A DNA stretch of 64,000 nt from Auricularia sp. M13 (lineage: Eukaryota > Basidiomycota > Agaricomycetes > Auriculariales > Auriculariaceae): positions 310,001-374,000 of the forward strand of contig CM073200.1 in the NCBI GenBank assembly GCA_037042915.1, in the 5' to 3' direction. Each line of letters starts with the position of its first letter. Position 1 is the first letter of the stretch. Shown here piece by piece: positions 44,499 to 56,545 of the stretch. The position numbers and the translations under genes are program-made. Below the pieces are notes generated by a model, which saw only the letters and a list, made by a program, of their open reading frames with translations, was not told where the DNA came from and searched no databases.

Positions 44499-46280
44499 CT
44501 ACTTGCGCGTCAACTCGTTGACCTCGCGCCAATTGCGGAGCAGTGTGCGGTGGATCGAGCCCATGCCAGTGTCCGGCGCATGGTACTCGTTCTGCGTGCT
44601 GGTGATGATCTCCTTCGCGGTCCTGCGGTCCGCAGGCGCAAATGGCTGGTTGTCGACGGTGAAGATGTACGTCGCGGGGTCGGGCGCGGGGTGCGCGCTG
44701 ATCTCATGCAGCTCGCGCTGGATGGCCAGGCAGATGGAGTCGAGATCCAGATCGTTGAGGTCGTATCCAAACGGATCCTCGATCTCCTGTCCGATCTCGA
44801 GGAAGCCCAGTAACAGGAAGGACGCAAAGGCCGTTGCCCTGCGCGACATTTCCAATGCGTCAAAAAACGGATCGGGCTGTGCTATGTCGCAAACTCACGG
44901 GATGGTCAGCCACTCGTATGCTGCGCGAATCTGGAACGGCAGGAATAGCAGGTACATCCTGAAAACGACCGTAAACAACGAGAAAAAAACATGGGGCGGA
45001 CCACCAAGCACGTACCACATGCACATGCGCAGGTGCGCCTGGTAGGCGAACGGCAAGGGCGTGCTGCGTACGCGTTCCAGGTTGGCGACCGAGTCTTGCA
45101 GGGAGCCCAGAGTGTTCAAGAATCCGGTTGCGATCGCCGGCGCAATCAAAGACTGCTTCAACAAGAACGAGAAGTAGGTCTGCAAGAATAGGTTCAACTC
45201 CATTGGAACATTGGAGTCGACATGGGCAGGCTTGCGCCGCTTGCCGGTGAAGGTCAAGTGTTCGTCAGAATGGGCCTTTCGGCGCAAGAAGATGAGGGTG
45301 AACATCGTCACGAAGGGTTTGAAGATGATCGCCAGCGGAACGACGTCGTAAATCGTCGACTTGGGTGGGCTGCGCGCGGGAAGCAGCTCGTACTGCGCGG
45401 GGACGTCCGGCATCGCCTTTTCAGGGTCGAAGTTGGAGTTCTTGCGGGTGTGATTCGGGGACGAAGAGCGCGAGCCACCCGGGGACGCGGGCTTGAGCTT
45501 CATCCCGTACTGGTGCCAAACCGGGAGATCTTCATTGTGGGTGGCGCCGCTGTGGGCAGCGTAGCGAGGAAGGAAGGAAATGAGGGGATAGAGGTCGGCG
45601 TAGTATACGCCGGGCTCTCCACGAAGCAGATGCTTAACGGAAACCGAGAATGCTTGCACCTGCACAAGCGACAAATCTTAACTGTGTAGCACGACGGCCT
45701 TCATTGAGGACTCACTAGGTTGATCATGGACCTCTTTTCAATCACTGCCTCTAGTCTGCGATTCCGCGTGGGATCTTCGGTCTCGCTAGCCTTGAGCGGG
45801 CGGTCAACGGGAACATGAACCCAGATGAGGGTTGCCAGGTTCCTGCTGGCAAGCTGGATGGCCGTCCAGAGTTTCCGGCCCTCTGAAGAATAAAGTTAAA
45901 CAGTAGTGGGATATTTTAGGAGATCGTCGTTGTACCTTGGTACCTGAGATCACCATCCGTAGATTAGCTCCAAGGCGAAAACAAATGGAGGTAAGGATTC
46001 GCAACTTGCCTTTCGTACGCTGAGGATGTGCGGAACGAGACGACGAGACCGAGGACGGTACCGAGAACGGTGAGGATTTGGTTGCTGATGCTGAGGTCGT
46101 GGACGTAATGCGAGATGAGCTGGATGGCTGCGGACGGCGATGAGCAAGGCTGCGCGTCGAGCAGACATCGTGCGTACCCGCTGCCCATGCTGAAAACAAG
46201 ACGACGGGGAACCAGATATCGTTAATGACGGTCGCGCGGTAGCGCTTGACCATCCAATGCACTCCGTCGCTGAAGCCCAT
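44499..46280 (-). CDS. Bestrophin-like / UPF0187 anion channel
   Basis: The ATG is at 46280. Exons cover the N-terminus (MGFSDGVHWMVKRYRATVI, then WFPVVLFSAWAA), a short exon with ISNQILTVLGTVLGLVVSFR and TSSAYERQ, an exon with YYEGRKLWTAIQLASRNLAT, the main exon 45674 to about 44958, and the last exon about 44845-44499. The SFRTSSAYER and RKLWTAIQLASR blocks and the C-terminal FASFLLLGFLEIGQEIEDPFGYDLNDLDLD block are hallmarks of the UPF0187/bestrophin family, in which the acidic DPFG-x-D-x-N-DLDLD cluster corresponds to the Ca2+-clasp region of animal bestrophins. It should form an oligomeric chloride/anion channel. A ~70-residue Ser/Pro-rich insert around 45400 is specific to this gene. 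Confidence 0.88.
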
Positions 46281-48428
46281 GCTGAATCCTGATTATAATG
46301 CGAGCGTGTGGTGGAAGTGTGGTTGCGAGCGCGAGCCAAATGGACGACCTGGTCACTGACCCGAGGCCGATGGAGAAGAAGAGACGAGACCGGAGCGGGG
46401 CGTGGGGTAGCGAGGCCCCTGTAGTTTTAAATGTGAGGCGCCTCGATGGGCGGAATAGAACCGGGAACACGAGGCCGGACGTTTGTGTACAGCCAGGTAA
46501 ATCACCGACCTTCCTCATTTGGAGTGGGCGCATCATTATCCTGCTTCAAGTGCTTGCGACATCCGACGTACACGTCAAATAGTTACTCATAATCTGAGGG
46601 GCTTTCTCTAATACTTCTATCTGTACCAATCTCAAGCTATTCTCAGCAATGGCCCGGGGCCTGACCCGAAGACAAGAGCAGCTGAGAGTATTGACCCAGA
46701 ATCACTGCAACTCACTGTGTAAGATTCTTTCCAGTCACGACGACATCGGTCCGTGATCTTCACAGCTTTAGGTGTACAGTCGGGGATTCAAGAGATGTGA
46801 TTGAGGTTCCCCACCTCGTCTCAGCTTCGGTCTTCTTGACCGATCCGATCATTGCTCCCACCCCCGCCACCGCGACCGTGGTTTCCAACGTCCCTCAGCA
46901 GCACAGCAAACCTCAATGCATCGGATTGGAGATCATGGTCCGCCCGATGACAAGTAACTTCAGCCAGAGTCGGCCCCGCTCGTAGCAACCCACCGTTCAG
47001 TACGTACTGAAGGGATCTGCTAATCGATGTTCGGCCACTCATTCGTAGGCTATGCCCTCCCCGGTCCCGCCCATGGCGGACGCGGTGAAAGCAGGCAACT
47101 CCTGTCCAGTTTCCACTGCAGGAGCCAGGATGTGTCGGACAGAAGAACGCTTCTGAGGCCGTTTGTCCGTAGCTAGGCCTGAACAGTCCAAGTTTATACT
47201 GCCATCCGGTTGCACACACCGCGCCGGCCGTACCAAGAGGCGCCAGACGAGGTCAAAACTGACGATTTCACTCGCCACAGAGACGAAGCACTCGGAGGGA
47301 CGTCGCGTTCGTGCGGGCGGTGGGCCCTCTAGAGGCCGGTCTCGATGAGTACACCAAGGATGGGCAATAAGTACGGAGTAAGGTCGCGTATGCCATGCAA
47401 CAATGCGAGAAAATAGAGCAGGCGGAGTCACGGCTGGAATATGAAAAGTGCAAGACAGGTTCTTGTACTTTCTGGAGCAAATAAATCGACAAGGGACGTG
47501 GATGCGGATCTACCAGGTCCCAGGAGGCGGCGTGGAAACAAGAATGCAGGGCATGGAACGGTTCTGCATGGCGCTCAGTGTTTGACATCCATTGGCGACC
47601 CGGATGTTGTTCATCGCACGGTGCTGGCATCAACAAAGCCTAGATCCGCGGAGACGGAGTGAAATGCGACTGGTAGGTAGGATGTGTGCGGCACAGCAAG
47701 CCAGCAATGAACCGCTCCAGTGCAGTAGGCAGCAAATCGAACGCTTGCGAACTCTCTGATTGGTAGCCTATGCTTGGAGGTCGGTCGTATCGCGGTCTAC
47801 GAAGTCCAGTAGGGGGGGGCACAACAGATGCTCAGGCGAGCTCAGGCGGCAGGGCAGAACGGTCGGCAGAGGAGGCCAGAGAGACGCACCTAGACAGAAG
47901 CACATGCACAAAGACAGGCAGACGGTTGGCTCCGCTACGCTTGGTGATTAGCAAGCCACGATGAGCAGGACCAAGAGCCGCGTTGTGATGCTCTGTTTGT
48001 GCCGTATGAGTTGCACGTGACGGTCGTTTCGAAAGATTTGAGACTCCGCCTGCGCACCTTTCTCTTCGCCTTTCCGTTGCGTCTGGATGACAGCGCGCTC
48101 TTCAGGGCGTCTGATGCCTCATAAAGACTAAAGCGCTTTCACTATCCAGCTCGCTTGTGGTTTCGGACCGCGCTGAAGAGCCTGCTGTGCGATGGCGAAC
48201 ATCATAGAAATACTATGCTGCCCGGCAACTCATCCTGTCCCATGAATCAATGAGGGGCCGTGATCTCTGAGCTGATCATCGTGGACAACAACGGAAGCGT
48301 CAGGGCTGATGGCTTGGTCTCTCCGGCAGCCCAACTGCACATTCAAGCATACCCTGTCGGCATCATGGTCACGCTGTCTGCCGGCTATACTCCCTGTTAC
48401 CTCTTCTCAAACCTTTCTGCTAGGCCAC
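46281..48428. other. 2.1-kb intergenic region without a supported gene
   Basis: All frames here are short and lack joined exons, signal peptides or motifs. There is no clear long repeat. The left end is the bestrophin promoter; the right end is the promoter of the Cys-rich membrane-protein gene. A non-coding RNA or a decayed gene cannot be excluded. Confidence 0.45.
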
Positions 48429-49966
48429 ATGCGTCTGGCTATCTTCACGCTCTCGCTCTCCGTGGTGGCGGCGGCGGCGAAGGATTCTACCGTTTGCAAT
48501 CGTTCTCCGAAGTGCGTCAATTCCTTGAGATAGTCAGTGTCATACCTGACGTCCGATATGTAGTGAAACTAAATGGCACGTCCTTCGTGAGCGCACCAGA
48601 AATACTTCTCGGCTAACTAGCATTATTCCGCGAACAGGACATTTAGCAAAGTCGGAGAGACGCCGTGCGCAATGTGGCATTTCCTCGGTATGTTCATTGA
48701 AATAGCTTCCTACGCTATCTGACTCTGTGCTATCGCAGAAGCTTTATGCTTTCGTGAGCAACGGGGCTTCGACTGACAATCGGGTTTTCTCAATGCTTGG
48801 CAGCGGATTGGGAGCTCAAAAATATGCCTGATGATCCCGCACAGTATGTATCCGCGTCTTCCGAGTCGGACGAGTATCGATGACTGCGGATTCTGGAAAC
48901 GACAGCTCCCACTTCACTGCGCCGCCCGGTCCCGATCACTGCGCCTGTTCTGTGCTCACCTACAACCTTATGGCGGCGTGTACATGGTAACTTCTCCTGG
49001 CATCAGCCACCGACCTCAACTGACCCACTCCCGTTTCTGATAGGTGCATGTACGACGATTTCAGCTCCAACTGGTTAACCGAAGCCGGCATGCTGAATTC
49101 GTTTGCCCCTACTCTGCTCGTATGCTGACATTTGGCAGCATGGTTCGCAAAGTGTGGACAGTACAGATATCTCATCAAGTTCGTGGTCTCTTTGTATCAA
49201 TTGGCACGCTCAATTGTATTTCCAGGCCTAAAGTCCCACTCGATCGGACATTCCCTAGTTGGGCAGAGGCATCCAACAATGGCGGGATGTGGGATCCCCT
49301 GAGGGCAAAAGCGCTTGCTGTTGAAGCTGAACCCGCGAAAAATCCAGCACCTAGTCCGTCTCATACTACAACTACCAGCACAGTGAGCATCCTGACTTTG
49401 ATTGAATGCAGAAGCTGAATCGGGGCTCCGCTCAGTCCACACCAACCTCCACCTTCACTCCCACATCCACGACTACGATCCCCACGGATTTTGAGCCGCC
49501 GCGACGTGCCACTAAAACCGATGGCAGTAGTTCGACGGTCGAACCGGAAGAGATCCCGTCAGAGATCGACTCGGAGCACAGCGCTGGAGGTACAACCATC
49601 TCCGTGACAGGCCCGGGGACACCGTCCCTGCGTCTCATTCCCGATGATGAAGGGCCCGGGGGCGAGCCCAAAGAAATACTCTCGAAGCATGTGCTCGCCG
49701 CGGTCGCAGCCATGAGCGGTGTCCCGGTAATCTCCTTTCTCAGCATTACTCTGGTCTGCTTTATCAGGCGGCGCCGCCGACGTGACTCTCCGACTCGTCT
49801 CGCGTCCAACAACTTGTCTGCGGTCGCAGGCCCGGTTCAGTCCAGAACCACAAGCCTCGAGGTCGTACAACTGCTGCCCACGGTCGTGCATACGCGTCTG
49901 GAAGACGTCCGAGACCCCCCGCCTGTGTATGCACTGCATCGCGGTAAGAGTAGCCGAACCCATTAG
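48429..49966 (+). CDS. Cys-rich secreted-ectodomain, single-pass membrane protein (paralogue of 32957-34360)
   Basis: MRLAIFTLSLSVVAAAAKDS is a signal peptide. Proposed exons: 48429-48511, 48638-48687 (TFSKVGETPCAMWHFL), about 48803-48840, about 48901-48987 (PDHCACSVLTYNLMAACTW), 49041 to about 49118 (CMYDDFSSNWLTEAG), about 49227-49382 (FPSWAEASNNGGMWDPLRA) and about 49411-49966. Motif order and several short phrases match the 33 kb gene: ETPCxMW, CxCSVLxYNLMAACTWC, NWL-(S/T)-E, FPxWA…WDP. The transmembrane helix VLAAVAAMSGVPVISFLSITL is followed by RRRRRR, and a cytosolic tail carries DPPPVYALHR. A further 3' exon after 49945 is possible. Function unknown; likely a cell-surface receptor-like family. 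Confidence 0.65.
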
Positions 49967-51191
49967 CCATTCGACGGAACAACGAGACATAGCAACGGGA
50001 TGGTATTAGTATCGTTCTGCGCGCCGTAGTATTTGGTGTCAGGGCATGCTGTTGACTTTTCAATCGTTTGTGTTACGATTTAGCATTGCACTGTCGTTTC
50101 TCGATCACATTCCCGCCAATAATTTCTGCGCTGGGATCCAATGAACTAGGCAGTAGCTTTTGTGAGAAGAAGGCTTCTTCGGCGCACTAACCTTCGAGTC
50201 AACGTTAACGAGCGTTATCGATCCAGTGGAGGCTGCTTCCCGTGGCGATTCTTTTCCTCACCGGAGGACTATACACCGCACCAACCTGCGCATTCACGTG
50301 CACCACGGGCCGCGAGTTGACGTGTTTGCTAAGGGTGCAATGTCCGGGGTTTCACGAAGATTCGGTGGCCCCGTAACAGTGGCAAACACGCCTGCAGTTG
50401 GCTCGGACCTGGCTTCTGTTTCTGTTCTCGCATTTCCCGGATCTGTCAGTATGAGAAAACTAGACCGTCGTGTTGTCTGTCTTTCATACCCAGAACGGCC
50501 GTAGAACCGCCGCCGCATCAGTCTGCGGCTACCCTTGATTGCGCCAAACTGTGCACTGCGACGCGCACACGACCGAGCTGTGTCAGGTGCATGTACGACG
50601 ATTGGCCTCGAACGCTCGAAAGAGTCGTTCCCTCGAGCCTGAGCGCTCCGACGAAGGTACATACGGATCATGCGCATGCACAGTCCGCGTGTCGATCTTG
50701 CACTGGCGAAATGGCTGGCAGAGCGAGACGAGACGGTGAGCAGGGCTGTTCTCCGGGGCAGTACGGACGAGGGGGATCGTTGATGGTGGCAGCGGGGAGA
50801 GCCCGCAGAGAAAGAATACGGTGTTGGAGCCTCCGGGGTCCGGGCTCGGAGAAGGAACATGCAGGGACGGTGCAAAGCGCCAGACACATTGGATCCAGCT
50901 GGGCATTGTGGGTTGTGTGAGGCATGGCGAGCGTCCGGTAGCAGCAAGATGGGTGTTGCTATTAGTATTAGGACGAATTGGAATGGTTGGCGTCATTGGC
51001 AGGGCTTCTTGCAAGCGATGATGGGGAAGCCTACGAGCCTTGAAACTCTCGATTTTAGCACGAATTCCGGGCAAAATGAAAAGGCAGGGCCAGGCTGAAA
51101 GAGTGCCTGGTTGTGGAGTGGATGGTCGGGGTGACGTGACCTCGGTGTCACACGCTTTCCTTCCCGTTCCCGTCGTCAGCGCACTGGCGCG
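49967..51191. other. Intergenic region upstream of the LIM-RhoGAP gene
   Basis: No intact gene is supported. It contains a short block (50586-50655) related to one exon of the Cys-rich membrane-protein genes, listed separately. The last few hundred bases are the promoter and leader of the LIM-RhoGAP gene. Confidence 0.45.
50586..50655 (+). pseudogene. Possible exon remnant of the Cys-rich membrane-protein family
   Basis: GTGCATGTACGACGATT occurs here and at 49041-49057, each right after a plausible 3' splice acceptor (TGTCAG and TGATAG). Here the frame reads CMYDDWPRTLERVVPSSLSA, and in the neighbour CMYDDFSSNWLTEAG. No other family exon is evident around it. It looks like a decayed third copy or a partial duplication, but the match is short. 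Confidence 0.3.
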
Positions 51192-54100
51192 ATGAGCGAC
51201 CCACACTCGCTGGCGCCGCAGGCTCCCAGGCGCAACAACTCGGGCGACAGTGCCGACTCCCAGCACTCGTCCTTTGCCCACTCGAGCTCCCATCACGGCC
51301 ATGCCCACCACTACCATCCCGCCCAGCCGCCGTACCCGCCGCCAGGCTCGTCCCAGGGCCACGGCAGCAGCGACCAGCTCGCCCCAGGCCGCCGCTCGAA
51401 GCCGCCAAGTCGCTCGTCGACCGTGGACTCGTTCGGCCAGCACTACGCACGCTCACAGGACGGCGAGCACCAGCCGCCGAATGGACGCAGCACGAGCCCC
51501 GCCGTCTCTGAGGGCGATCTGAACAGCCCGCTCTCGCCGCCGGCGCCGAGCTACCTGTCTGCGTCCTCATCGCGGCCCACGACGCCATCGCTCGCATCTG
51601 GCCGCAGCGGACCATCGTCCTCGCACTCGGACGACTCGCTTTACACGGGCTCGACGTCCGTACTCCCCCACAGCGTGCCCTCGAGCCTGCAAGGCCACCA
51701 GCAGCAGCCTTCGAGCCTCGTATGTGCCGAGTGCCATCTTCCTATGACGGGCCAGTTTGTGCGTGCGCTGGGCACTGTGTTCCATCTGGAATGCTTCAGA
51801 TGTCAGGTAAGGCGATCATTGTCTATGCCATTTCCCAAGCTCATCCCGCCAGGACTGCAACGTCGTCGTGGCGAGCAAATTCTTCCCCATCGAGGGCCCC
51901 GACGGCAAGCAGCATCCGCTCTGCGAGCGCGACTACTTCCGCAGGCTCAACCTCATCTGCGGCAAGTGCGGGCAGGCTCTGCGTGGCAGCTACATCACCG
52001 CGTGCAACAAGAAGTTCCACGTCGAGCACTTTACTTGCTCCGTCTGTCCCACCGTCTTTGGCCCGCACGACTCGTACTATGAGCACGACAACGAGGTGTA
52101 CTGCCACTTTCACTACTCGACCCGCTTCGCCACCAAATGCGTTGGCTGCAACTCGGCCATTCTCAAGCAGTTTGTCGAAATCAACCGCAACATGCGCGAC
52201 GAGTGTTGGCACCCAGAGTGCTACATGATCCACAAGGCACGTCCCGCATTTTCACAGCCACTGTAATCCTTGTGCTCACCCTTTGCAGTTCTGGAATGTC
52301 AAGATCGCGTCCCGTCGCCCAGCGAGTCCTCTCCCTGCGCCCTCGGATTCCATCAGTGGTGCGATCGATGCGCTTGCGCCTCCTCATTATCAGGAGGAGG
52401 AAGAGCAGGAGTCGCCGCAGTCACTGCGCGACAAACAGACACGGATGGAACATCAGGTCTACCGCGTCTGGACGTGAGTTGGCATCCTAGCAGCTTGGGC
52501 CATACTAATAAAATTTCTCAGCGTACTGTCTGCGTTCGAAGAGTCGAGCGCGGCGTGCATTTCCGACATGCTCCGTCAAGTTAGCGGCGGGCAGTACCTC
52601 GAGGCCATACGGCAAGCCGAAAGGTTCATCCTCCACGTCGAGGTGCTTTTCGCCACGATCGATGACCTGGAGACGCACTTTGCGCAACACAACGCCAAAG
52701 GTGAGGCGGTGTGCCTTCTTTTCCTTGGCGGCCGCGCTGACGGCGGTGATGGCACAGGCATGTCGCACGTCCGCGAGGCCCGCATGCTCTGCCGGAAAAC
52801 GGTGGACCTGTTCACGCTGCTCTCGCGCACACAGGATTCGTCGCAGCAGCGCAAGGTCGGGATGACCCAGGAGCTGCTGTCGCTCGTCACCGGCTTGGCG
52901 CATTATCTCAAGATCCTCATCCGCATTGCGCTCACTGGCGCGCTGAAGCTCGAGCGCGACTACAATAATGCCCAGGCCATGGAGGACTTCCTCGACAAGC
53001 TGCACCGGTTAGGCCAAGAGGGCGGCAGCCCTACGGTCAAACGCCTCGTCGACGCGGGTGCAGCTGGAAACGCGCAGGAGCGCGGCACCCAAGGCGTTAT
53101 CTACGGCTACAAGAGCCTTGCGCCGGAGAATGCGGGTGAAAGCCCCTTCGGACGCGAGCACATGGTCGCGCAGATGAAGACTCCCAGCGATCTTTGCATG
53201 TCGTGCAAAGTCACTGTCGAGGAAGATTGTGTGCGGTTGGGGACGTACATGCGCTGGCATTCACAGTGCGTCAGGTGCAAGTCGTGCGACAAGGCCGCTG
53301 CGCCGCCCCCCGTCAAGGAGTCCAAGCCTGCTCCGTCGGAGGACAAAGACAAGGACAAGGAGGTTGCGACGACCAAGTCGAGCATGACGCGCCGCCCGCC
53401 CGCCAACGTCTCGGAGTTCTTGTTTGAGCCGGAGGGATGGAGTGGGGAGGGACCGCCGCCGCTAACGGCCGGCGACGCCTCGCTCAGTGCGATATACTGC
53501 ACCACGCATGCGCACTCTGGCTGCAGGGCTGGCTTCCAGGCCGTATCGCGCTTGGAGCAGTACGCGTTCCTGCTCAACGTTGCGCTCCGCCGGTTATATC
53601 TGCTCCTGAAGCGGAGGGGAGTCATGCCCGCTTCGCCGGGTAAGCATTGTGTTCTGTGACAGAGACGGAAGTGTTTAGCTGACCATTTCATGTGTTTTGG
53701 GACTGCAGTGGTCGAGCAAGAAGATAGCAGAAGGCTATCGACGTCGAGCAACGACTCGTACCGCGACTCGGCGGACATCATGCGCCTGCGGACCGTCCAT
53801 CTCGACAGGAAGCTATCTTCCACTGCACAACGACCCAAACGGTCAACTATCGTCGAGAGCCCCGCAGGCAAGATTGCGCACCAGACGGACGTTGCGCACG
53901 CGCAGAAGCACCAGCATCACCACGAGCAGCGAGAGCGGCTGCCGCCGCCACAACAGTCGTCTTCCGCTGTCCCCACTGTGCGGCAACCACAGCCGCGTTT
54001 GCCCCAAGCGCCACCGCAGCAACAGCTGCTTCCGCCGCAATCGCGGGGGACGCCGTCGATACCGTCGAGCGACTCGTCGTCGACGCTGACGGACTCCGCG

Positions 54101-55996
54101 GGCCAGCAGGTACTGCGGCCCGCGTTCGCGCGCAACAACACGCAGGTGTGCATCGTCGACGACGAGCGCGACCCCGGGGACGAGGATGCAGAGCCCGAGC
54201 GGACATCGATCGAGGAGGGCCTCACGCTCGCCGACATCCCGCAGCTGATTGAGGTCGAGCAGGCGCGCGTCGAGCAGCGCTCGCTCCCGCGCCAGGGCGG
54301 TAATCCATATATCGCGGACCTCAGCCCGCTCGAGCTCCAGCTCGTCAAGCACTGCGCACTCATCACGCTGTACAAGTCCGGCCTGCGCGAGCAGTTCGAT
54401 CTGGACGAGGTGCTCGAGCTTATCGATGTCCGGAGGAACACATTGTGGAACCAGCTGTTCAAGCGTGGCGGACAGAAGCCCAAGAAAAAGGGTGTGTTGT
54501 TATTTCTTCTGTGGCGGACTGCAGACAGAGTAATCTAACATGCTTGCCAGGCGTTTTCGGCGTGCCGCTCGAATACCTTGTCGAGCGTGAAGGTGTGGAC
54601 TCGATGCTGGGTGCTTCGCGCACTGCTGTGCAAATACCGAGCTTTATCGACGACGTCATTTCCGCGATGCGGCAAATGGGTTCGTGTCTATGAGCATATC
54701 GCCCTTACGACTACTGACATTGCAATCCTCGTTGTTAGACATGTCGGTGGAGGGTATCTTCAGAAGAAATGGCAACATTCGGAAACTGAATGACCTTGTC
54801 CATGCCATCGACCGGGACCCGTCGTCGGTGGACTTCTCGACGGAGTTCCCGGTGCAGCTCGCGGCCCTTATGAAGAAATTCTTCCGCGACCTGCCCGACC
54901 CGTTATTGACCTTCAAGCTGCACAAGCTGTTCTGCGCAACACAGAGTGCGTCGATCTCTTGCCCATGTTATCACTCCGTTTACTGGTACATGCAGCGTTA
55001 CCGAACGAGGCAGATCGGAAAAAGTATCTGCACTTGATCACTCTGTTATTGCCAAAGCCGCACAGGGACACGATGGAGGTTCTCTTCGTGTTCCTGAAGT
55101 GGGTGGCGAGCTTCGCGCACGTGGACGAGGAGACTGGGAGCAAGATGGACCTGCCGAACCTGGCGACCGTCATATGCCCCAACATTCTTTATTCGAAACT
55201 CGGCGTCGTTCGTGACGAGAGTTTCCTGGCCATTCGCTGCATAACGCAGCTGCTGGAGCAGCAGGACGAGTTCTACATCGTTCCCGACGACCTGATGCCC
55301 ATCCTAGCCGACCAGGAATACTTCGCCAATAGCCTCGAGTTGCCGCGCAAGGACTTCATGAAGAAGTGCGAGACATACATGAAGCTCAAGGCCGGCAATG
55401 ACAACAGGCCTGGCGCGATCAACCTCCCTACCGGCAGCGGCGCAGCAACGCCTATCGGTTCGCCTGGCGAAGACGCTCGTTTGACTGGACAGCGGTCAGA
55501 TCCCCAGATGTCGCGCGGGCGTCAGCAGGAACTCATGCGGCCGCCGCCACCAATCCGAGATCGTCACACGAACTCGGTAGAGCGCGGCGAGGCCCGCTCT
55601 CCCCAGCCGCCGTACGGCGACTACAGCGGAACTGCGAAGGGACAGGCGCAGACGCTGGGGCACGGGTATGCGCAGCAACAGCAGCAAATCACAGCGTCCG
55701 GACAGTCGCAAATGCCCATGTCGCCGCGCAAGACGCCAGGCGAGATGCCGTGGCAGCAACAGCAGCAACAGCAGCACCTGCTGCGGAGTGCTGGAAACAT
55801 GAATTCGCAGATGATGGCGCCGCGTCTGCCTATCGCGATGCAGCAGAACCATCCAATGCAGAGCGGGCCGCCAACACCGACCGCGACGCGGAGCCGGCCG
55901 CTTTCGTGGATGCGAAACGGAGAGCAGCCCCAGAGCATCAACGGGCAGTTATCCCCAGTCTCGACTTCGCCCGCAGGTAACTACCAACGCCAATGA
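51192..55996 (+). CDS. LRG1: LIM-domain Rho GTPase-activating protein, LRG1-like
   Basis: Exons 51192-51806, 51853-52236, 52289-52473, 52522-52700, 52758-53639, 53709-54491, 54551-54679, 54739 to about 54943 and about 54993-55996 join in frame. After a disordered Ser/Pro N-terminus come LIM fingers: CAECHLPMTGQF through CFRCQDC; CGKCGQALRG through FTCSVC; CVGCNSAIL through ECWHPECYMI. A fourth, degenerate one follows (CMSCKVTVEEDCVRLG through CVRCKSC). The RhoGAP domain near the C-terminus has VPLEYLVE, VEGIFRRNGNIRKLNDL with the arginine finger, AALMKKFFRDLPDPLLT and NLATVICPNILYS. The Gln-rich tail is disordered. Yeast Lrg1 turns off Rho1 in cell-wall and fusion signalling. The intron 52237-52288 appears to use a GC donor. 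Confidence 0.93.
52237..52288 (+). other. Probable GC-AG intron in the LIM-RhoGAP gene
   Basis: Reading on past CACAAG at 52231-52236 meets a stop within 30 nt. Joining CACAAG to TTCTGGAATGTC at 52289 keeps frame and the LIM domain spacing. The only donor in phase 0 is GCACGT, with acceptor TTTGCAG and 52-nt length. Confidence 0.7.
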
Positions 55997-56545
55997 GCCT
56001 GCCGCTCATCCTGCATCTGGCTACCCTACATGCTTTCCCATTACTCGCACTGGCTCTCGTCTCTTTCGCGCTTGCCTACCACACCAGCCACCCTGTTATA
56101 TCAGTACGGACCTCATGATGTTTGGCTTGTTTTTTTACCGTCTCTTCTCCACTATCCACTCTCTCGTCCGCTCTACCTCCACGATATTTAGGCATTCAGG
56201 GATACCCGCCCGACCTCCACTATCATTGTCGTCGCATGACTCTTTTCCGCTTCTTATGTGACTCTGCTTATCATCTTTCCGCAACAATGCTCAATTTTAC
56301 GTCTGCACTGAATGTTCTTTCCTGTGCCGTGTGATGCGTGCATAGATTCTCACTCTGACTTTTGTCTCTTCCTGTGGGTGGACGAATCTTACTGTATCTC
56401 TCTCTCTACGTCTCCGAACATGCGATCAGTTCTATAATAATGCAAAGAGTGGTCCAAATTGAATGAAGAAACAGGAAAAAAAAGATTGCAGTAGAAGCTG
56501 CCCAAGAGTACAACAATTAACCAGATGCGTGAAGTCCAAGAGGGC
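55997..56545. other. Convergent 3' region
   Basis: 3' flanks of the LIM-RhoGAP gene (plus) and the sirtuin gene (minus). It is AT-richer and pyrimidine-rich. No gene seen. Confidence 0.5.

Noticed and set aside
50294-51443. Minus-strand frames upstream of the LIM-RhoGAP gene
   Set aside because: No domain, signal peptide or consistent exon joins; they overlap the likely promoter of the plus-strand gene.
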